A stretch of DNA of 40,442 bases from Paracoccaceae bacterium. GTDB lineage: Bacteria; Pseudomonadota; Alphaproteobacteria; Rhizobiales; Stappiaceae. The notes under the pieces were generated by a model. That model had not been told where the DNA came from, ran no database searches, and saw only the letters and a program-made list of their open reading frames with translations. The stretch spans positions 80,126-120,567 of the forward strand of contig JABXHV010000025.1 in assembly GCA_013373445.1 (NCBI GenBank), written 5' to 3'. Both the position numbers and the translations under genes were made by a program. Below, piece by piece: positions 26,845-35,220 of the stretch. Every line of letters begins with the position of its first letter. The first letter of the stretch is position 1.

Positions 26845-27353
26845 CGCCCACCTGTTCCTTGCTGCACGGGCTCAGTCAGCTGAACTGTCCAGCTACTTTG
26901 TTCGCCCGTGTCTATTTCAAAAAAGCCTGTTCGCTCATATCCACGAGCAACACAGTCTTCAATACCTCGAATTGTGAACTCTTTCTCACGTGTACACATG
27001 AAGGCACGTCCACCCCATTCCCCAAACTGGTCGTAATCAACCGCGTAAATGTAATAGTAGCGTGACACCAGGGTTCCGGGAACCAGCGTCTCGCATGAAT
27101 TGGCATCGAGATTCCACCAGCCCTCTGTAATCCAGTCAGACTTGTCTTTGTATCCGATTGCAACACCGACCTTGCTCTCGGTCTTGTTGCAAAGGCGCAG
27201 ATCGGCAAGTGCATTGCTCGAAGAAAATGACAAACACACAAAAGCAAAAGCAACGCATAGCGCTGCCTTCACAGCACCTTGGTTGCGCGACAATAAAGTC
27301 GCTCCGCTTCCATCCCAGATCATTTTCATTCTAAGTCTTATATCTCGCGGCAT
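26841..27353 (-). CDS. DUF1036 secreted protein
   Basis: Up to 170 residues. A hydrophobic signal segment (AALCVAFAFVCLSFSSSNALA) is followed by a DUF1036 domain starting DLRLCNKTESKVGVAIGYKD and including WITEGWWNLDANSCETLVPG. Cysteines are spaced as if to form periplasmic disulfides. The function is unknown, but the family is commonly found next to pyruvate kinase in alphaproteobacteria. The start is uncertain: ATGs exist at 27353, 27329 and 27323 with weak ribosome sites. It begins 17 bases after the glycerate kinase stop. Confidence 0.85.
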   Translation of the reverse strand: MPRDIRLRMKMIWDGSGATLLSRNQGAVKAALCVAFAFVCLSFSSSNALADLRLCNKTESKVGVAIGYKDKSDWITEGWWNLDANSCETLVPGTLVSRYYYIYAVDYDQFGEWGGRAFMCTREKEFTIRGIEDCVARGYERTGFFEIDTGEQSSWTVQLTEPVQQGTGGR

Positions 27354-27370
27354 TCAACTCTAGCTTTTTG

Positions 27371-28678
27371 CTAGGACGCGTTTGGATTGTCAACGACGAT
27401 AGCACGAAAGTCGTTGACGTTCGTATAAGTTGGGCCGCATCTCAACAGATCCCCCAATTTATTGAAGAATCCCGAACTATCGTTTCTCATCAAAAATGAG
27501 GCAGCATCAAGGCCGATCTCATCACTCCTGGGAGTGGTCGAAGGTAGGACGAAAGCTCCGGCAGGGTCGCTGTCCAAGCCCTTGCCACCATCTGTGCCAT
27601 CTGTATCTGCCCCCAGCGCCGCAATGCCCTTCGCACCCCCCAGAGCCACCGCCAGGCCCAGGGCATATTCCTGATTCGGTCCACCATCGCCGTCGCCAGC
27701 AATTGTGACTGTCAGTTCACCACCGGACAACAAGACGACTTTTCGTCCGTCGCGCTGCATATCAAGTGCCATCTTGGCATGAGCAGCGGCAACTTCCCGC
27801 GCCTCGCCTTCAAGACTGTCTCCGAGAATAACAGGTTCGTAACCTGCAGACCTTGCGACATCTGCGGCCGCCTCAAGCGAAGCTTGCGGCAAGGCGACAA
27901 TCTTGTAGCTGGTCCGGTCAAAGACCGGATCACCTGGCTTCACACTTTCATTGGACGGATCCTGTAGGGCCTGCTTTACGGAAACTGGCAAGTCCAAGTC
28001 GAAACGCGCACAAATATCCAAGGCGTCCTGCAGCGTCGACGGATCAGGAACCGTTGGCCCCGATGCAATCGCCGCAGGATCATCATTTGGCACATCCGAA
28101 ATCGCAAGCGTTGTCATCCAGCCGGACGTCAAACGACCCGCCAAACGGCCGCCCTTGATCTTGGAGATATGCTTACGAACAATATTTATATCCTGGATGG
28201 TCGCGCCGGATTTCAACAAAGCCTTGGTCACCGACTGCTTGTCCTGCAATGAAACCCCATCAGCAGGCGCGATCCAGTTCGCAGATCCACCACCTGTCAA
28301 CAAAACCACGACATGATCGTTCGAACGGGCCTGCTCAACAACTTCAAGCGTTCGTAAGGTTGCGTCGACGCCAGCTTGATCGGGCACCGGATGCCCGGCC
28401 TCAACCAATTCCAAAGTGCCAGTAGGGCGTGAATAGCCATGACGAGTAACACCAAAGCCGAGCAAGCGGTCAGCGCCCAGTCCCATCTCCTCGCGGTAGT
28501 ACTTTTCAGCCACCTCAAGCATGGCACCCGCCCCCTTGCCTGCCGCCAGAAGGACAATACGTCCATCAGCTTCCGGCTTCGGCAAATGCGGGATCAGACA
28601 ATGCTCTGGTTGAGCAACAGACACCGCGGCATCAAACATGGAACGCAGCAAGGTCCGCAACGACTGTTCGTCTGACAT
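27371..28678 (-). CDS. Glycerate 2-kinase (MOFRL/TtuD family)
   Basis: A 435-residue protein. The N-terminal MOFRL-associated domain contains VLLAAGKGAGAMLEVAEKYY and VVVLLTGGGSANWIAPADGV; the C-terminal MOFRL domain contains VVLLSGGELTVTI and ALGADTDGTDG. These kinases phosphorylate D-glycerate, mostly to 2-phosphoglycerate, feeding enolase and then pyruvate kinase, which is encoded in the same operon. The start at 28678 has GGGAAG upstream; the frame extends to 28744 without support. Confidence 0.9.
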   Translation of the reverse strand: MSDEQSLRTLLRSMFDAAVSVAQPEHCLIPHLPKPEADGRIVLLAAGKGAGAMLEVAEKYYREEMGLGADRLLGFGVTRHGYSRPTGTLELVEAGHPVPDQAGVDATLRTLEVVEQARSNDHVVVLLTGGGSANWIAPADGVSLQDKQSVTKALLKSGATIQDINIVRKHISKIKGGRLAGRLTSGWMTTLAISDVPNDDPAAIASGPTVPDPSTLQDALDICARFDLDLPVSVKQALQDPSNESVKPGDPVFDRTSYKIVALPQASLEAAADVARSAGYEPVILGDSLEGEAREVAAAHAKMALDMQRDGRKVVLLSGGELTVTIAGDGDGGPNQEYALGLAVALGGAKGIAALGADTDGTDGGKGLDSDPAGAFVLPSTTPRSDEIGLDAASFLMRNDSSGFFNKLGDLLRCGPTYTNVNDFRAIVVDNPNAS

Positions 28679-28898
28679 TTGTCTTCCCGTATTTCTGGCA
28701 GGTGGCACCACTGACTTGGAAACGGTGTAGCAGATAAAAAGCAAGAGCAGCAGGTGCTTGGATTCTCGTTGCGACTATCTTAAATCAGGTGAAAGTTCAC
28801 TGTCCACGGCACGAAGTCGATAATCTCGACCGTCCACGACCTTCGCGCGCATTAACTTACCCAGAATGCCGAAGGACACGTCAAAAATGAGGAAACAC

Positions 28899-29195
28899 AT
28901 GGACGCTAAAACACAGACAGAACTCGAAGCGGCCGCCTTCCGTCGTCTGATCGCTCATCTACAGGAGCGCACGGACGTCCAGAACATTGACATGATGAAC
29001 CTGACTGGATTTTGCCGCAATTGCCTGTCCAGATGGTATTCTGAGGAAGCCGCAGAGAGGAACCTTGACGTGAATCAGGATGCGGCACGCAAAATCGTCT
29101 ACGGAATGCCATACGCGGAATGGAAAGAAAAATACCAACGCGAAGCCACCGCCGACCAAAAAGCGGCCTTCGAGGTGAACAAACCCAACGACTGA
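28899..29195 (+). CDS. DUF1244 protein
   Basis: A 98-residue protein of the DUF1244 family, with the signature ALxRL-like helix ([20 protein letters not shown]), [15 protein letters not shown] and [16 protein letters not shown]. The CxxC pair in FCRNCL is conserved in the family. The function is unknown. GAGG six bases upstream fixes the start at 28899. It lies 100 bases before gapR in the same direction and may share its transcript. Confidence 0.88.
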   Translation: MDAKTQTELEAAAFRRLIAHLQERTDVQNIDMMNLTGFCRNCLSRWYSEEAAERNLDVNQDAARKIVYGMPYAEWKEKYQREATADQKAAFEVNKPND

Positions 29196-29295
29196 CCTCA
29201 AAGGTCATCCAACAAGCTTGACCTTCAACACAGTCTCTGGCACGGCACAGAACAGTCATTTTGAATCACTAAAATCAACTAAGGAGAAGCAGGAT

Positions 29296-29553
29296 ATGTC
29301 AGATCCGGGCGGAGTTGCCGGCGATCAGCTGCGTGCATTCATCGAGCGCATCGAGCGCCTCGAAGAAGAGAAAAAAGTCATTTCTGACGACATCAAGGAT
29401 GTCTACGCCGAAGCCAAGGGCAATGGCTATGATGTAAAGATCCTGCGAAAGGTTGTATCACTTCGCAAGAAGCAACCCCACGAGCGCGAAGAAGAAGAAG
29501 CCGTCCTGGACCTTTACCTTCATGCACTGGGAATGGCAGGTCCGGCCGAATAA
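29296..29553 (+). CDS. gapR: GapR nucleoid-associated protein (DUF2312)
   Basis: An 85-residue DUF2312 protein matching GapR: coiled helices [40 protein letters not shown] and [20 protein letters not shown]. GapR of Caulobacter forms clamps around overtwisted DNA ahead of replication and transcription and is essential for normal cell cycle there. The start has AAGGAG upstream. A terminator follows the stop. Confidence 0.92.
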   Translation: MSDPGGVAGDQLRAFIERIERLEEEKKVISDDIKDVYAEAKGNGYDVKILRKVVSLRKKQPHEREEEEAVLDLYLHALGMAGPAE

Positions 29554-29574
29554 GCCACTGCCACAAACTGAAAT

Positions 29575-29606
29575 AAAAAAACCAGCGGTCTTCGCTGGTT
29601 TTTTTA
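29575..29606. terminator. Terminator between gapR and the TPR gene
   Basis: ACCAGCG and CGCTGGT form a 7-bp stem with runs of A and T on either side, so it can serve both convergent genes. Confidence 0.88.
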
Positions 29607-29648
29607 TGTCCGATTCAACCTCTTCAAACCACTCGCTAACTTCAGACA

Positions 29649-30302
29649 TCAGATAGCAACGCCTGCGGCGGCCTTTTCGAGTTTTTCCATCGCTTCACGG
29701 GATGCTTCGAGGCCGGGATGAATGGCAAGCGCAGAGCGAAAGGTCTCAAGCGCGCGTTTATCGTCACCAAGCCGCCGTTGGATGATCGCAAGACCGGAAA
29801 GAGCACCCCAATGGCGCGGCTCTAGAGCAAGAACACGTTCGATATCGCTCAGGGAGCGCCCATAGTCTTCCTGCATGTAAAAGATGGTGGCCCGACGGTT
29901 CCACCCTTCGGCAAATTCAGGCCGAAGGGTAACCACATGATCTAAGAGATCCAGCGCCAGTGCCAATTGATTGGCAGCCATCGCATCTGCGGCGCGATCC
30001 ATCAAAAGGTCGACAGCATCGCTCCCGCTATCCAGCCAGATGCGCTGTATTTTATAAGCTATCGGATTAGCCGATGTCGGGCTCTCAGCGGAAGCAAGCT
30101 TCTCGAACAGTGTTTCAAGCTCAGCTTGGGCGTTTTCACGCACGACTTCTCGCGGGCCAATATCGGAATCGCTTTCCGGAAGTAGCGTCTCCAGATCGTT
30201 GACTTGAGGCTCATCAGCCTCTGGCGCGAGATCAGGCGTCGGCTGGGCGACGGCCGAACCAATAAAAAGTATAGACGAAATGATTAACGCAGAAAGCCGC
30301 AT
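29649..30302 (-). CDS. Periplasmic TPR-repeat protein
   Basis: A 217-residue protein with a signal peptide (MRLSALIISSILFIGSAVA), an acidic linker, and three or four TPR units from about residue 95 onward (ADAMAANQLALALDLLDHVV, GWNRRATIFYMQEDYGRSLS, GALSGLAIIQRRLGDDKRAL). It is likely a periplasmic scaffold; its partners are unknown. It stands between gapR and rpmJ. Confidence 0.82.
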   Translation of the reverse strand: MRLSALIISSILFIGSAVAQPTPDLAPEADEPQVNDLETLLPESDSDIGPREVVRENAQAELETLFEKLASAESPTSANPIAYKIQRIWLDSGSDAVDLLMDRAADAMAANQLALALDLLDHVVTLRPEFAEGWNRRATIFYMQEDYGRSLSDIERVLALEPRHWGALSGLAIIQRRLGDDKRALETFRSALAIHPGLEASREAMEKLEKAAAGVAI

Positions 30303-30387
30303 ACCAGCAGATTACTCTGTTGGACGCGGCAGTCAATCCGTAACGGACAATCAAGAAGCCTCAAGACGCGTGAAAGCGTCTGCGCAA

Positions 30388-30513
30388 TTAGCCCTGACGA
30401 GCTTTAAAGCGTGGGTTCTTCTTGTTGATGATGTAAACGCGGCCCTTACGACGAACCATACGGTTATCGCGGTGGCGGCCCATGAGTGCTTTGAGCGAAT
30501 TTTTGATCTTCAT
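30388..30513 (-). CDS. rpmJ: 50S ribosomal protein L36 (cysteine-free, YkgO type)
   Basis: A 41-residue gene: [20 protein letters not shown] then [20 protein letters not shown] and a final Gly. It lacks the zinc-binding cysteines of classic L36. The G-rich stretch GGGGGA upstream serves as ribosome site. A short hairpin (AGACGC/GCGTCT, 30364-30381) follows the stop but lacks a U run. Confidence 0.95.
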   Translation of the reverse strand: MKIKNSLKALMGRHRDNRMVRRKGRVYIINKKNPRFKARQG

Positions 30514-30678
30514 GACACTGTCCCCCGAAAGGGCCCTTTACCCGTAAACATGAAACGAGCGCTCGAGGCGCTCGCGTTGACTTATTTCTCCGGACAAAAC
30601 CGCCGCACGAAAGTAGTTGCGCAGGTTTCTTTCAGCCCCGGAATGCCGACACTACAAATCAATGATCATAGTGTAAAA

Positions 30679-30753
30679 TGGTGGGCGTGACAGGGATTGA
30701 ACCTGTGACCCCTTCGATGTCAACGAAGTGCTCTCCCGCTGAGCTACACGCCC
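30679..30753 (-). tRNA. tRNA-Val (anticodon GAC)
   Basis: The minus strand reads a full cloverleaf: acceptor GGGCGTG/CACGCCC, D-arm AGCTCAGCGGGAGAGC, anticodon stem CTTCG/CGAAG with loop TTGACAT (anticodon GAC), T-arm with GGTTCAATCC, discriminator A and an encoded CCA. It decodes GUC and GUU. Confidence 0.97.
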
Positions 30754-30797
30754 GAATTTCTCGGTATCACGCCGCCGGAACGCCGTGGTGGAGAGCG

Positions 30798-30825
30798 ATA
30801 TAACGAGGATCGCGCGACGACGCAA
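30798..30825 (-). promoter_or_regulatory. Candidate promoter of tRNA-Val
   Basis: On the minus strand TTGCGT (30825-30820), a 16-base spacer and TTATAT (30803-30798) resemble the alphaproteobacterial housekeeping promoter (CTTGAC, CTATAT). The -10 lies about 45 bases before the tRNA 5' end. Confidence 0.4.
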
Positions 30826-30898
30826 CACCCTTTTTCACAGATTCGCAGAACAATTCCTGAAAACCGCAGAAAAAGCCAAACCCTCCCCACACCGCCCG

Positions 30899-31258
30899 TC
30901 AGGCAGCCAACATGCGCTCAACTTCGTGCACAAGATCTTTCAGGTGAAACGGCTTGGAAAGCACCTTTGCATCTTTTGGCGTGTCTGCCTCGGAGTTCAA
31001 CGCCACAGCTGCAAACCCGGTAATGAACATCACCTTGAGATCGGGATCCAGCTGCGTCGCACGACGCGCCAGTTCGATACCGTCCATCTCAGGCATAACA
31101 ATATCTGTCAAAAGCAGAGAGAACGGCTCTTCACGCAGACGCTCGTAGGCACTCTTACCATTGTCGAAGGAAATGACATCATGCCCGGCATTTTCCAAAG
31201 CCTTCGCCAGGAAACGGCGCATGTCGTTGTCATCTTCCGCAAGAAGGATACGCGGCAT
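30899..31258 (-). CDS. cpdR: CpdR single-domain response regulator
   Basis: A 119-residue receiver-only protein: PRILLAEDDNDMRRFLAKAL, phospho-acceptor Asp52 in LLLTDIVMPEMDG, FITGFAAVAL and Lys102 in VLSKPFHLKDLV. It matches CpdR closely in length and in the receiver sequence. In its unphosphorylated state CpdR primes ClpXP at the cell pole to degrade substrates and, with RcdA, CtrA. The frame is open far upstream, but conservation begins at the ATG at 31258. It is divergent from the N-formylglutamate amidohydrolase gene, an arrangement common in Hyphomicrobiales. Confidence 0.93.
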   Translation of the reverse strand: MPRILLAEDDNDMRRFLAKALENAGHDVISFDNGKSAYERLREEPFSLLLTDIVMPEMDGIELARRATQLDPDLKVMFITGFAAVALNSEADTPKDAKVLSKPFHLKDLVHEVERMLAA

Positions 31259-31415
31259 ATTCGCTACCAATGCTACGGTGTAAATTTCAAAAGCGGACTC
31301 AAGCCCACTCGTCATGAGTCGGTTATAATCGGAATCCGACGTAAAGATAGAGTGAAAGCCAATCAATGGGGATGTTGGCACATGCCTGTGGACTGAATGT
31401 TGATTCCAAGGCACC

Positions 31416-32369
31416 ATGTCATATGACGCAACGCGAGGGCTCACCGTGGCACCTGAACAAGAACAAACGGCCATAACCACTGCGGCGGACTTCAATGGGC
31501 TATCACCTTTTGAGGTTCTCGCTCCAGCAGACCAGCGCCTCCCCTTCGTTTTCAATTCACCTCACTCAGGCTGCCAATATCCGAAGGCCTTTCTAGAAGC
31601 CTCACGTCTCGACGCCCTGTCCATCAGAAGCTCAGAAGATTCCTTTGTCGACCAGCTGTTCGCACATGTCGTGCCCTTGGGAGCGCCGATGTTGCGTGCC
31701 CATTTTCCGCGCGCTTTCCTGGATGTGAACAGGGAACCTTATGAGCTGGACCCCAAAATGTTCTCGGAAAGGCTGCCATCCTACGCGAATACCCGATCAA
31801 TTCGGGTGGCTGGCGGTTTGGGGACGATCCCCAAGATCGTCAGTGAGAATCACAACATCTATCGCCATAACCTGCCAGTCGCCGAAGCTCTGTTTCGCAT
31901 CGAAGAGATCTACAAACCCTATCATTCGACACTGACGCGGCTTCTTGCTCAGACACATGTGACCTTCGGTTACGCCATTCTGATCGACTGTCACTCCATG
32001 CCGTCCCAACAACGAGGCCCCGGCACTGAAAGCAAGCCAGATTTCATCCTTGGGGATCGTTTTGGAACAAGCTGCGATCCATCCCTTACCGAGACCGCTG
32101 TCGATCTTCTGACCGACTTGGGCTACAGCGTCAGCTGCAACAAGCCTTATGCAGGTGGATTTATCACCGAACATTACGGGCGCCCGGCCAGAAACCTCCA
32201 CGCCCTGCAGATTGAGATCAATCGCAATCTTTACATGGACGAGGAAACCCAGACCCACCATGGCGGCTTCCATAAATTAGCGGAAGATCTTGCGCATTTT
32301 TCAGCAGAGCTCACAGCCATGCCTGATTTTGCATTCCTGCCCGACGAAGAAAGTCTCGCCGCAGAATAA
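31416..32369 (+). CDS. N-formylglutamate amidohydrolase family protein
   Basis: A 317-residue protein with PFVFNSPHSGCQYP, AILIDCHSMPS and LQIEINRNLYMDE, the metal-site and substrate motifs of the FGase family (HutG type). The enzyme hydrolyses N-formyl-L-glutamate; no other histidine degradation genes are nearby, so the natural substrate may differ. Start ATG at 31416 has AAGG upstream; a GTG at 31446 is an alternative. Confidence 0.88.
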   Translation: MSYDATRGLTVAPEQEQTAITTAADFNGLSPFEVLAPADQRLPFVFNSPHSGCQYPKAFLEASRLDALSIRSSEDSFVDQLFAHVVPLGAPMLRAHFPRAFLDVNREPYELDPKMFSERLPSYANTRSIRVAGGLGTIPKIVSENHNIYRHNLPVAEALFRIEEIYKPYHSTLTRLLAQTHVTFGYAILIDCHSMPSQQRGPGTESKPDFILGDRFGTSCDPSLTETAVDLLTDLGYSVSCNKPYAGGFITEHYGRPARNLHALQIEINRNLYMDEETQTHHGGFHKLAEDLAHFSAELTAMPDFAFLPDEESLAAE

Positions 32370-32399
32370 CGCGCAAACTTGGGACTCTCGAAGGCTGAA

Positions 32400-32487
32400 A
32401 GAAAAAAGGGCCGCTGAAAAGCGGCCCGAAGTCTAGGGAGGAAACGCCCAAGGAGGGCGGCGCTACTCAGAAGATCGTTTCGCGCTG
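32400..32487 (-). ncRNA. Candidate small RNA with CU-rich motifs and orphan terminator
   Basis: Reading the minus strand, a promoter-like GCTTGACC (about 32523-32516) and an AT-rich -10 region (about 32498-32489) precede a ~85-base stretch with a small hairpin GCCC-TCCTT-GGGC, an unpaired GTTTCCTCCCTAGACTTC, and the perfect terminator GGGCCGCT-TTTC-AGCGGCCC followed by TTTTTT. No minus-strand coding gene lies upstream within a kilobase. CCTCC-containing loops are typical of alphaproteobacterial trans-acting sRNAs (AbcR/alpha-r14-like). Family not assigned; the 5' end is an estimate. Confidence 0.55.
32401..32427 (-). terminator. Orphan intrinsic terminator on the minus strand
   Basis: GGGCCGCT and AGCGGCCC pair perfectly around a four-base loop. 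The T run lies only on the minus-strand side, so it does not serve the plus-strand amidohydrolase gene well and points to a minus-strand transcript. Confidence 0.85.
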
Positions 32488-32515
32488 CAATAAAATTCTC
32501 ACCGCAGCGCACAAA

Positions 32516-32523
32516 GGTCAAGC
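32516..32523 (-). promoter_or_regulatory. -35-like box of the sRNA candidate
   Basis: GCTTGACC on the minus strand matches the CTTGAC -35 consensus of alphaproteobacterial housekeeping promoters, positioned about 30 bases before the estimated sRNA start. The -10 is less clear (AATTTT or TTTTAT). Confidence 0.4.
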
Positions 32524-32677
32524 CTGCATTATGTGCGAGCATGCCTATAAATTAATCAAAACACACCTTTTGCCGCTAAAATCTAAGCGTGCACCGCATT
32601 CTATAATGAAATAGAAGGGCAGCAAGGGCACAGTGCCAAGAAATGAAATCCAGTAATTCCCAATCAAGAGATTCGCA

Positions 32678-33487
32678 ATGACTGCCAGTTCCAAACGCCC
32701 TTCCACGCCATACTCCGAATTTATAGAAGAGCTGGCGGACGCCGCAGGCAAGGCAATCATGCCGCATTTTCGCAATTCTTTTGACGTTGAGAACAAGGTG
32801 GCAGGCGGATTTGACCCCGTCACCGTTGCTGACAAGGGAGGCGAGGAGATCATGCGCAAAATGATCAACGAGCGTTATCCTGAACACGGCATCCTGGGTG
32901 AAGAATACGGGCCTGAAAATCTGGACGCAGAAAATGTCTGGGTTCTCGATCCGATCGACGGCACCCGCTCCTTCATCACTGGCATGCCGACATGGGGCAC
33001 ATTGATCGGCCTCAAGACAAACGGCAAACCAAGTCTCGGTTTGATGGGACAGTCCTACATCAATGAATTTTACGCTGGCGACACCAAGAGCGCCTGGTAT
33101 TCCGGCCCAATCGGTGAGAAGACCCTGAAGACACGTTCTTGCGGCGCCTTGTCAGATGCAGTCCTCTTCACAACAACCCCGGCCCTGTTCGATCAGGCAG
33201 AACGTGAAGCCTATGACCGGATCGAAGAGCAAGTAAAGCTCGTCCGGTACGGCACTGATTGCTACGCCTACTGCATGGTGGCTGCAGGAAGTGCGGATGT
33301 CGTGATTGAATCCGGTCTTCAGGCCTATGACATTGTCGCCCTCATTCCAATTATCGAGGGAGCAGGCGGCGTCGTTACAAACTGGGCTGGAGGATCTGCC
33401 GTGGATGGCGGCCAAGTCGTTGCCAGCGGCGACCCAAAACTGCATGAGATTGTTTTGAAGCAACTCGCCCAAGCAGCGAGAACCTGA
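32678..33487 (+). CDS. hisN: Histidinol-phosphatase (inositol monophosphatase family)
   Basis: A 269-residue IMPase-fold enzyme with metal-site motifs GILGEEYG, WVLDPIDGTRSFITG and AYDIVALIPIIEGAGG. The pattern around DPIDGTRSFITGMP is that of HisN-type histidinol-phosphatases, which complete the penultimate phosphatase step of histidine synthesis in alphaproteobacteria and actinobacteria. It follows the amidohydrolase gene but is separated from it by the sRNA candidate. The ATG at 32678 has AAGAGA upstream. Confidence 0.88.
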   Translation: MTASSKRPSTPYSEFIEELADAAGKAIMPHFRNSFDVENKVAGGFDPVTVADKGGEEIMRKMINERYPEHGILGEEYGPENLDAENVWVLDPIDGTRSFITGMPTWGTLIGLKTNGKPSLGLMGQSYINEFYAGDTKSAWYSGPIGEKTLKTRSCGALSDAVLFTTTPALFDQAEREAYDRIEEQVKLVRYGTDCYAYCMVAAGSADVVIESGLQAYDIVALIPIIEGAGGVVTNWAGGSAVDGGQVVASGDPKLHEIVLKQLAQAART

Positions 33488-33510
33488 ATCGGTTCTCTAT
33501 AAGCCGAGCG

Positions 33511-34476
33511 CTAATGTCCGGAGACGTGGAAGTCGTCTTTCACCTGACCGGGAACGAACGCATCAAAAGCAGCCCAAAACTGCTGACGAATGACATCACG
33601 TTCCTGCAGTAGTTCATGTTCGGCGTCGGCGATCTCAATATATCCCGCAGCCTTCATACGCGACACAAGCTCCTCAGTCGCACGGGTCGAGACAATCCGG
33701 TCAGCACCGCTTGCAATCACCATGGACGGCAACACCATGGACGGGCCGAACTCGCGGGTTCTGAAAGACAAGAGTGTTTTAACCGCTGAGCGAAGCCACC
33801 CAACAGTTGGAGGACCGACAGCCAAATCAGCACGTTTCTCTAGACACGCCTGAAATCTTGCGAACCGCTTTGGGTCACGTGTCTGGCGATTGCCATCGAA
33901 GGGAACAACGATATTGCCAGCGGAACGCGGCAGAGCCATCCGGCTCAATCCGCAAAGGGAAAGCAGCTTGGCGAAGGCAAATACCAGTCGCTCTCTGCGC
34001 CCTCCGTCCATAAGACCGACAAGCGGAGAACACAGAACCGCACGCTCCGCCATTGTCCGAAGCCTGCGTGAATCGGCCAAAACAACCGCACATCCTGTTG
34101 AATGCGCCAGAATGAAATGTGGCCCTGGATATTCGGCCATAACGACCGATTTCAAAATCGACCGCAAGTCAATCTTATACTCTTCGAAGCTACCCACGTG
34201 ACCTTTGTTACGGTTCCGCACGAGACGCTGAGACCCTCCCTGGCCGCGCCAGTCGAATGCCACGACATCAAACCCGCGGCTCCGCAGCTCGGAAATGACC
34301 TCAAAGTACTTTTCGATGAATTCCGCTCGTCCCTGAGCAATCGTAACTGTTCCGAGTCGTGTACCACCTGCCGCGGACCACCGCGCATAACGGAGCCGAA
34401 CTCCATCGCTGGTCAGGAGTTCTTCACAACGAGCGCCTTCGGGGACCGGATTTTCGGGCGAATCAAGAAGCTGCAT
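33511..34476 (-). CDS. Alpha/beta hydrolase, lysophospholipase-like (PldB family)
   Basis: A 321-residue serine hydrolase. The fold markers are TVTIAQGRAEFIEKYFEVI (oxyanion region), VVAFDWRGQGGS, the nucleophile in FILAHSTGCA, a probable Asp in ASGADRIVS and His in DAEHELLQE. The family includes monoacylglycerol lipases and lysophospholipases; the substrate is unknown. ATG at 34476 is likely, although its ribosome site is weak; a GTG at 34533 would add 19 residues. It converges with hisN, 23 bases between stops. Confidence 0.85.
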   Translation of the reverse strand: MQLLDSPENPVPEGARCEELLTSDGVRLRYARWSAAGGTRLGTVTIAQGRAEFIEKYFEVISELRSRGFDVVAFDWRGQGGSQRLVRNRNKGHVGSFEEYKIDLRSILKSVVMAEYPGPHFILAHSTGCAVVLADSRRLRTMAERAVLCSPLVGLMDGGRRERLVFAFAKLLSLCGLSRMALPRSAGNIVVPFDGNRQTRDPKRFARFQACLEKRADLAVGPPTVGWLRSAVKTLLSFRTREFGPSMVLPSMVIASGADRIVSTRATEELVSRMKAAGYIEIADAEHELLQERDVIRQQFWAAFDAFVPGQVKDDFHVSGH

Positions 34477-34677
34477 GTCAAAAACTTTAAAGGGACAATT
34501 GGAAACTTGATAGCCTTGAAAAAACAGGCTCACAAGTCAAAACGCGCACTAAGAACGCGATTCAACAAGCCTGCAAGCGCGGTTACGGACGTCGTACAGC
34601 AGAGGGGCTCACAGCGACGAGCGGACGATTGGACATAAGCCTCTCGTCCACTCGTATCATTCGATGCATTTCCGTTG

Positions 34678-35100
34678 TTACCAGCGATAGTGCCAGTTGA
34701 AACGGTGGCCTGTTGGGCGCATGTGCACAACACGGCCAGTGTAGGCGTCGACAACGAGTTTCATACGAACACGATCAAAACCAACCGCACGCGCAACATA
34801 GGTTGCACCGCGAGCACCCGTAACCTGGATCCGGCGGAAGCCCTGCCGGCGCAAGGAGCGCTTGACCTCTTTACGGTTCATACGATGCGCCTTCCATTTT
34901 CCATGACCAGGATGACCATGACGATGGGCATGAAATTTCTTGCCATGAACCTCATGGACCAAAGCGGAGCGCTCACTTGCTTGCTGAACGCTTCCACCGT
35001 AGGTGCCAAGGCCCTTTGCCTGGGCGCCGCCAAGGGCTGCGCTGGATACGATCATCACTGCAACAAGTGTCTTCAAAACGGTTCGTTTGCCACTGGTCAT
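34678..35100 (-). CDS. Secreted basic His-rich protein with PepSY-like C-terminus
   Basis: A 140-residue protein with a signal peptide ending SSAALGGAQA. A histidine-rich stretch (HGKKFHAHRHGHPGHGKWKA, ~50-70) is followed by a PepSY-like fold: RSLRRQGFRRIQVTG, AVGFDRVRMKLVVDAYTGRV. It is strongly basic overall. The His cluster could bind metal ions, but there is no direct evidence of function. The start at 35100 has GGAGAG upstream. Not recognised beyond this. Confidence 0.75.
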   Translation of the reverse strand: MTSGKRTVLKTLVAVMIVSSAALGGAQAKGLGTYGGSVQQASERSALVHEVHGKKFHAHRHGHPGHGKWKAHRMNRKEVKRSLRRQGFRRIQVTGARGATYVARAVGFDRVRMKLVVDAYTGRVVHMRPTGHRFNWHYRW

Positions 35101-35220
35101 TGTTCTCTCCAATTCAATTGTGCAACGGCTTGCTCAGCCAATGGAGAGACAATGACAAACTGCGCTTGAACCCTTTTGGAAGGACTTGTTCAACTGGCGT
35201 TCATGTTGAAACAGGGAGCT

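Noticed and set aside
30679-30753. tRNA-Val as attachment site of a genomic island
   Set aside because: No integrase gene and no duplicated tRNA 3' end is seen nearby, and flanking genes are core genes.
31259-31555. Longer cpdR start adding about 99 residues
   Set aside because: The extension has no conservation, overlaps the divergent amidohydrolase gene, and CpdR is normally about 118-120 residues.
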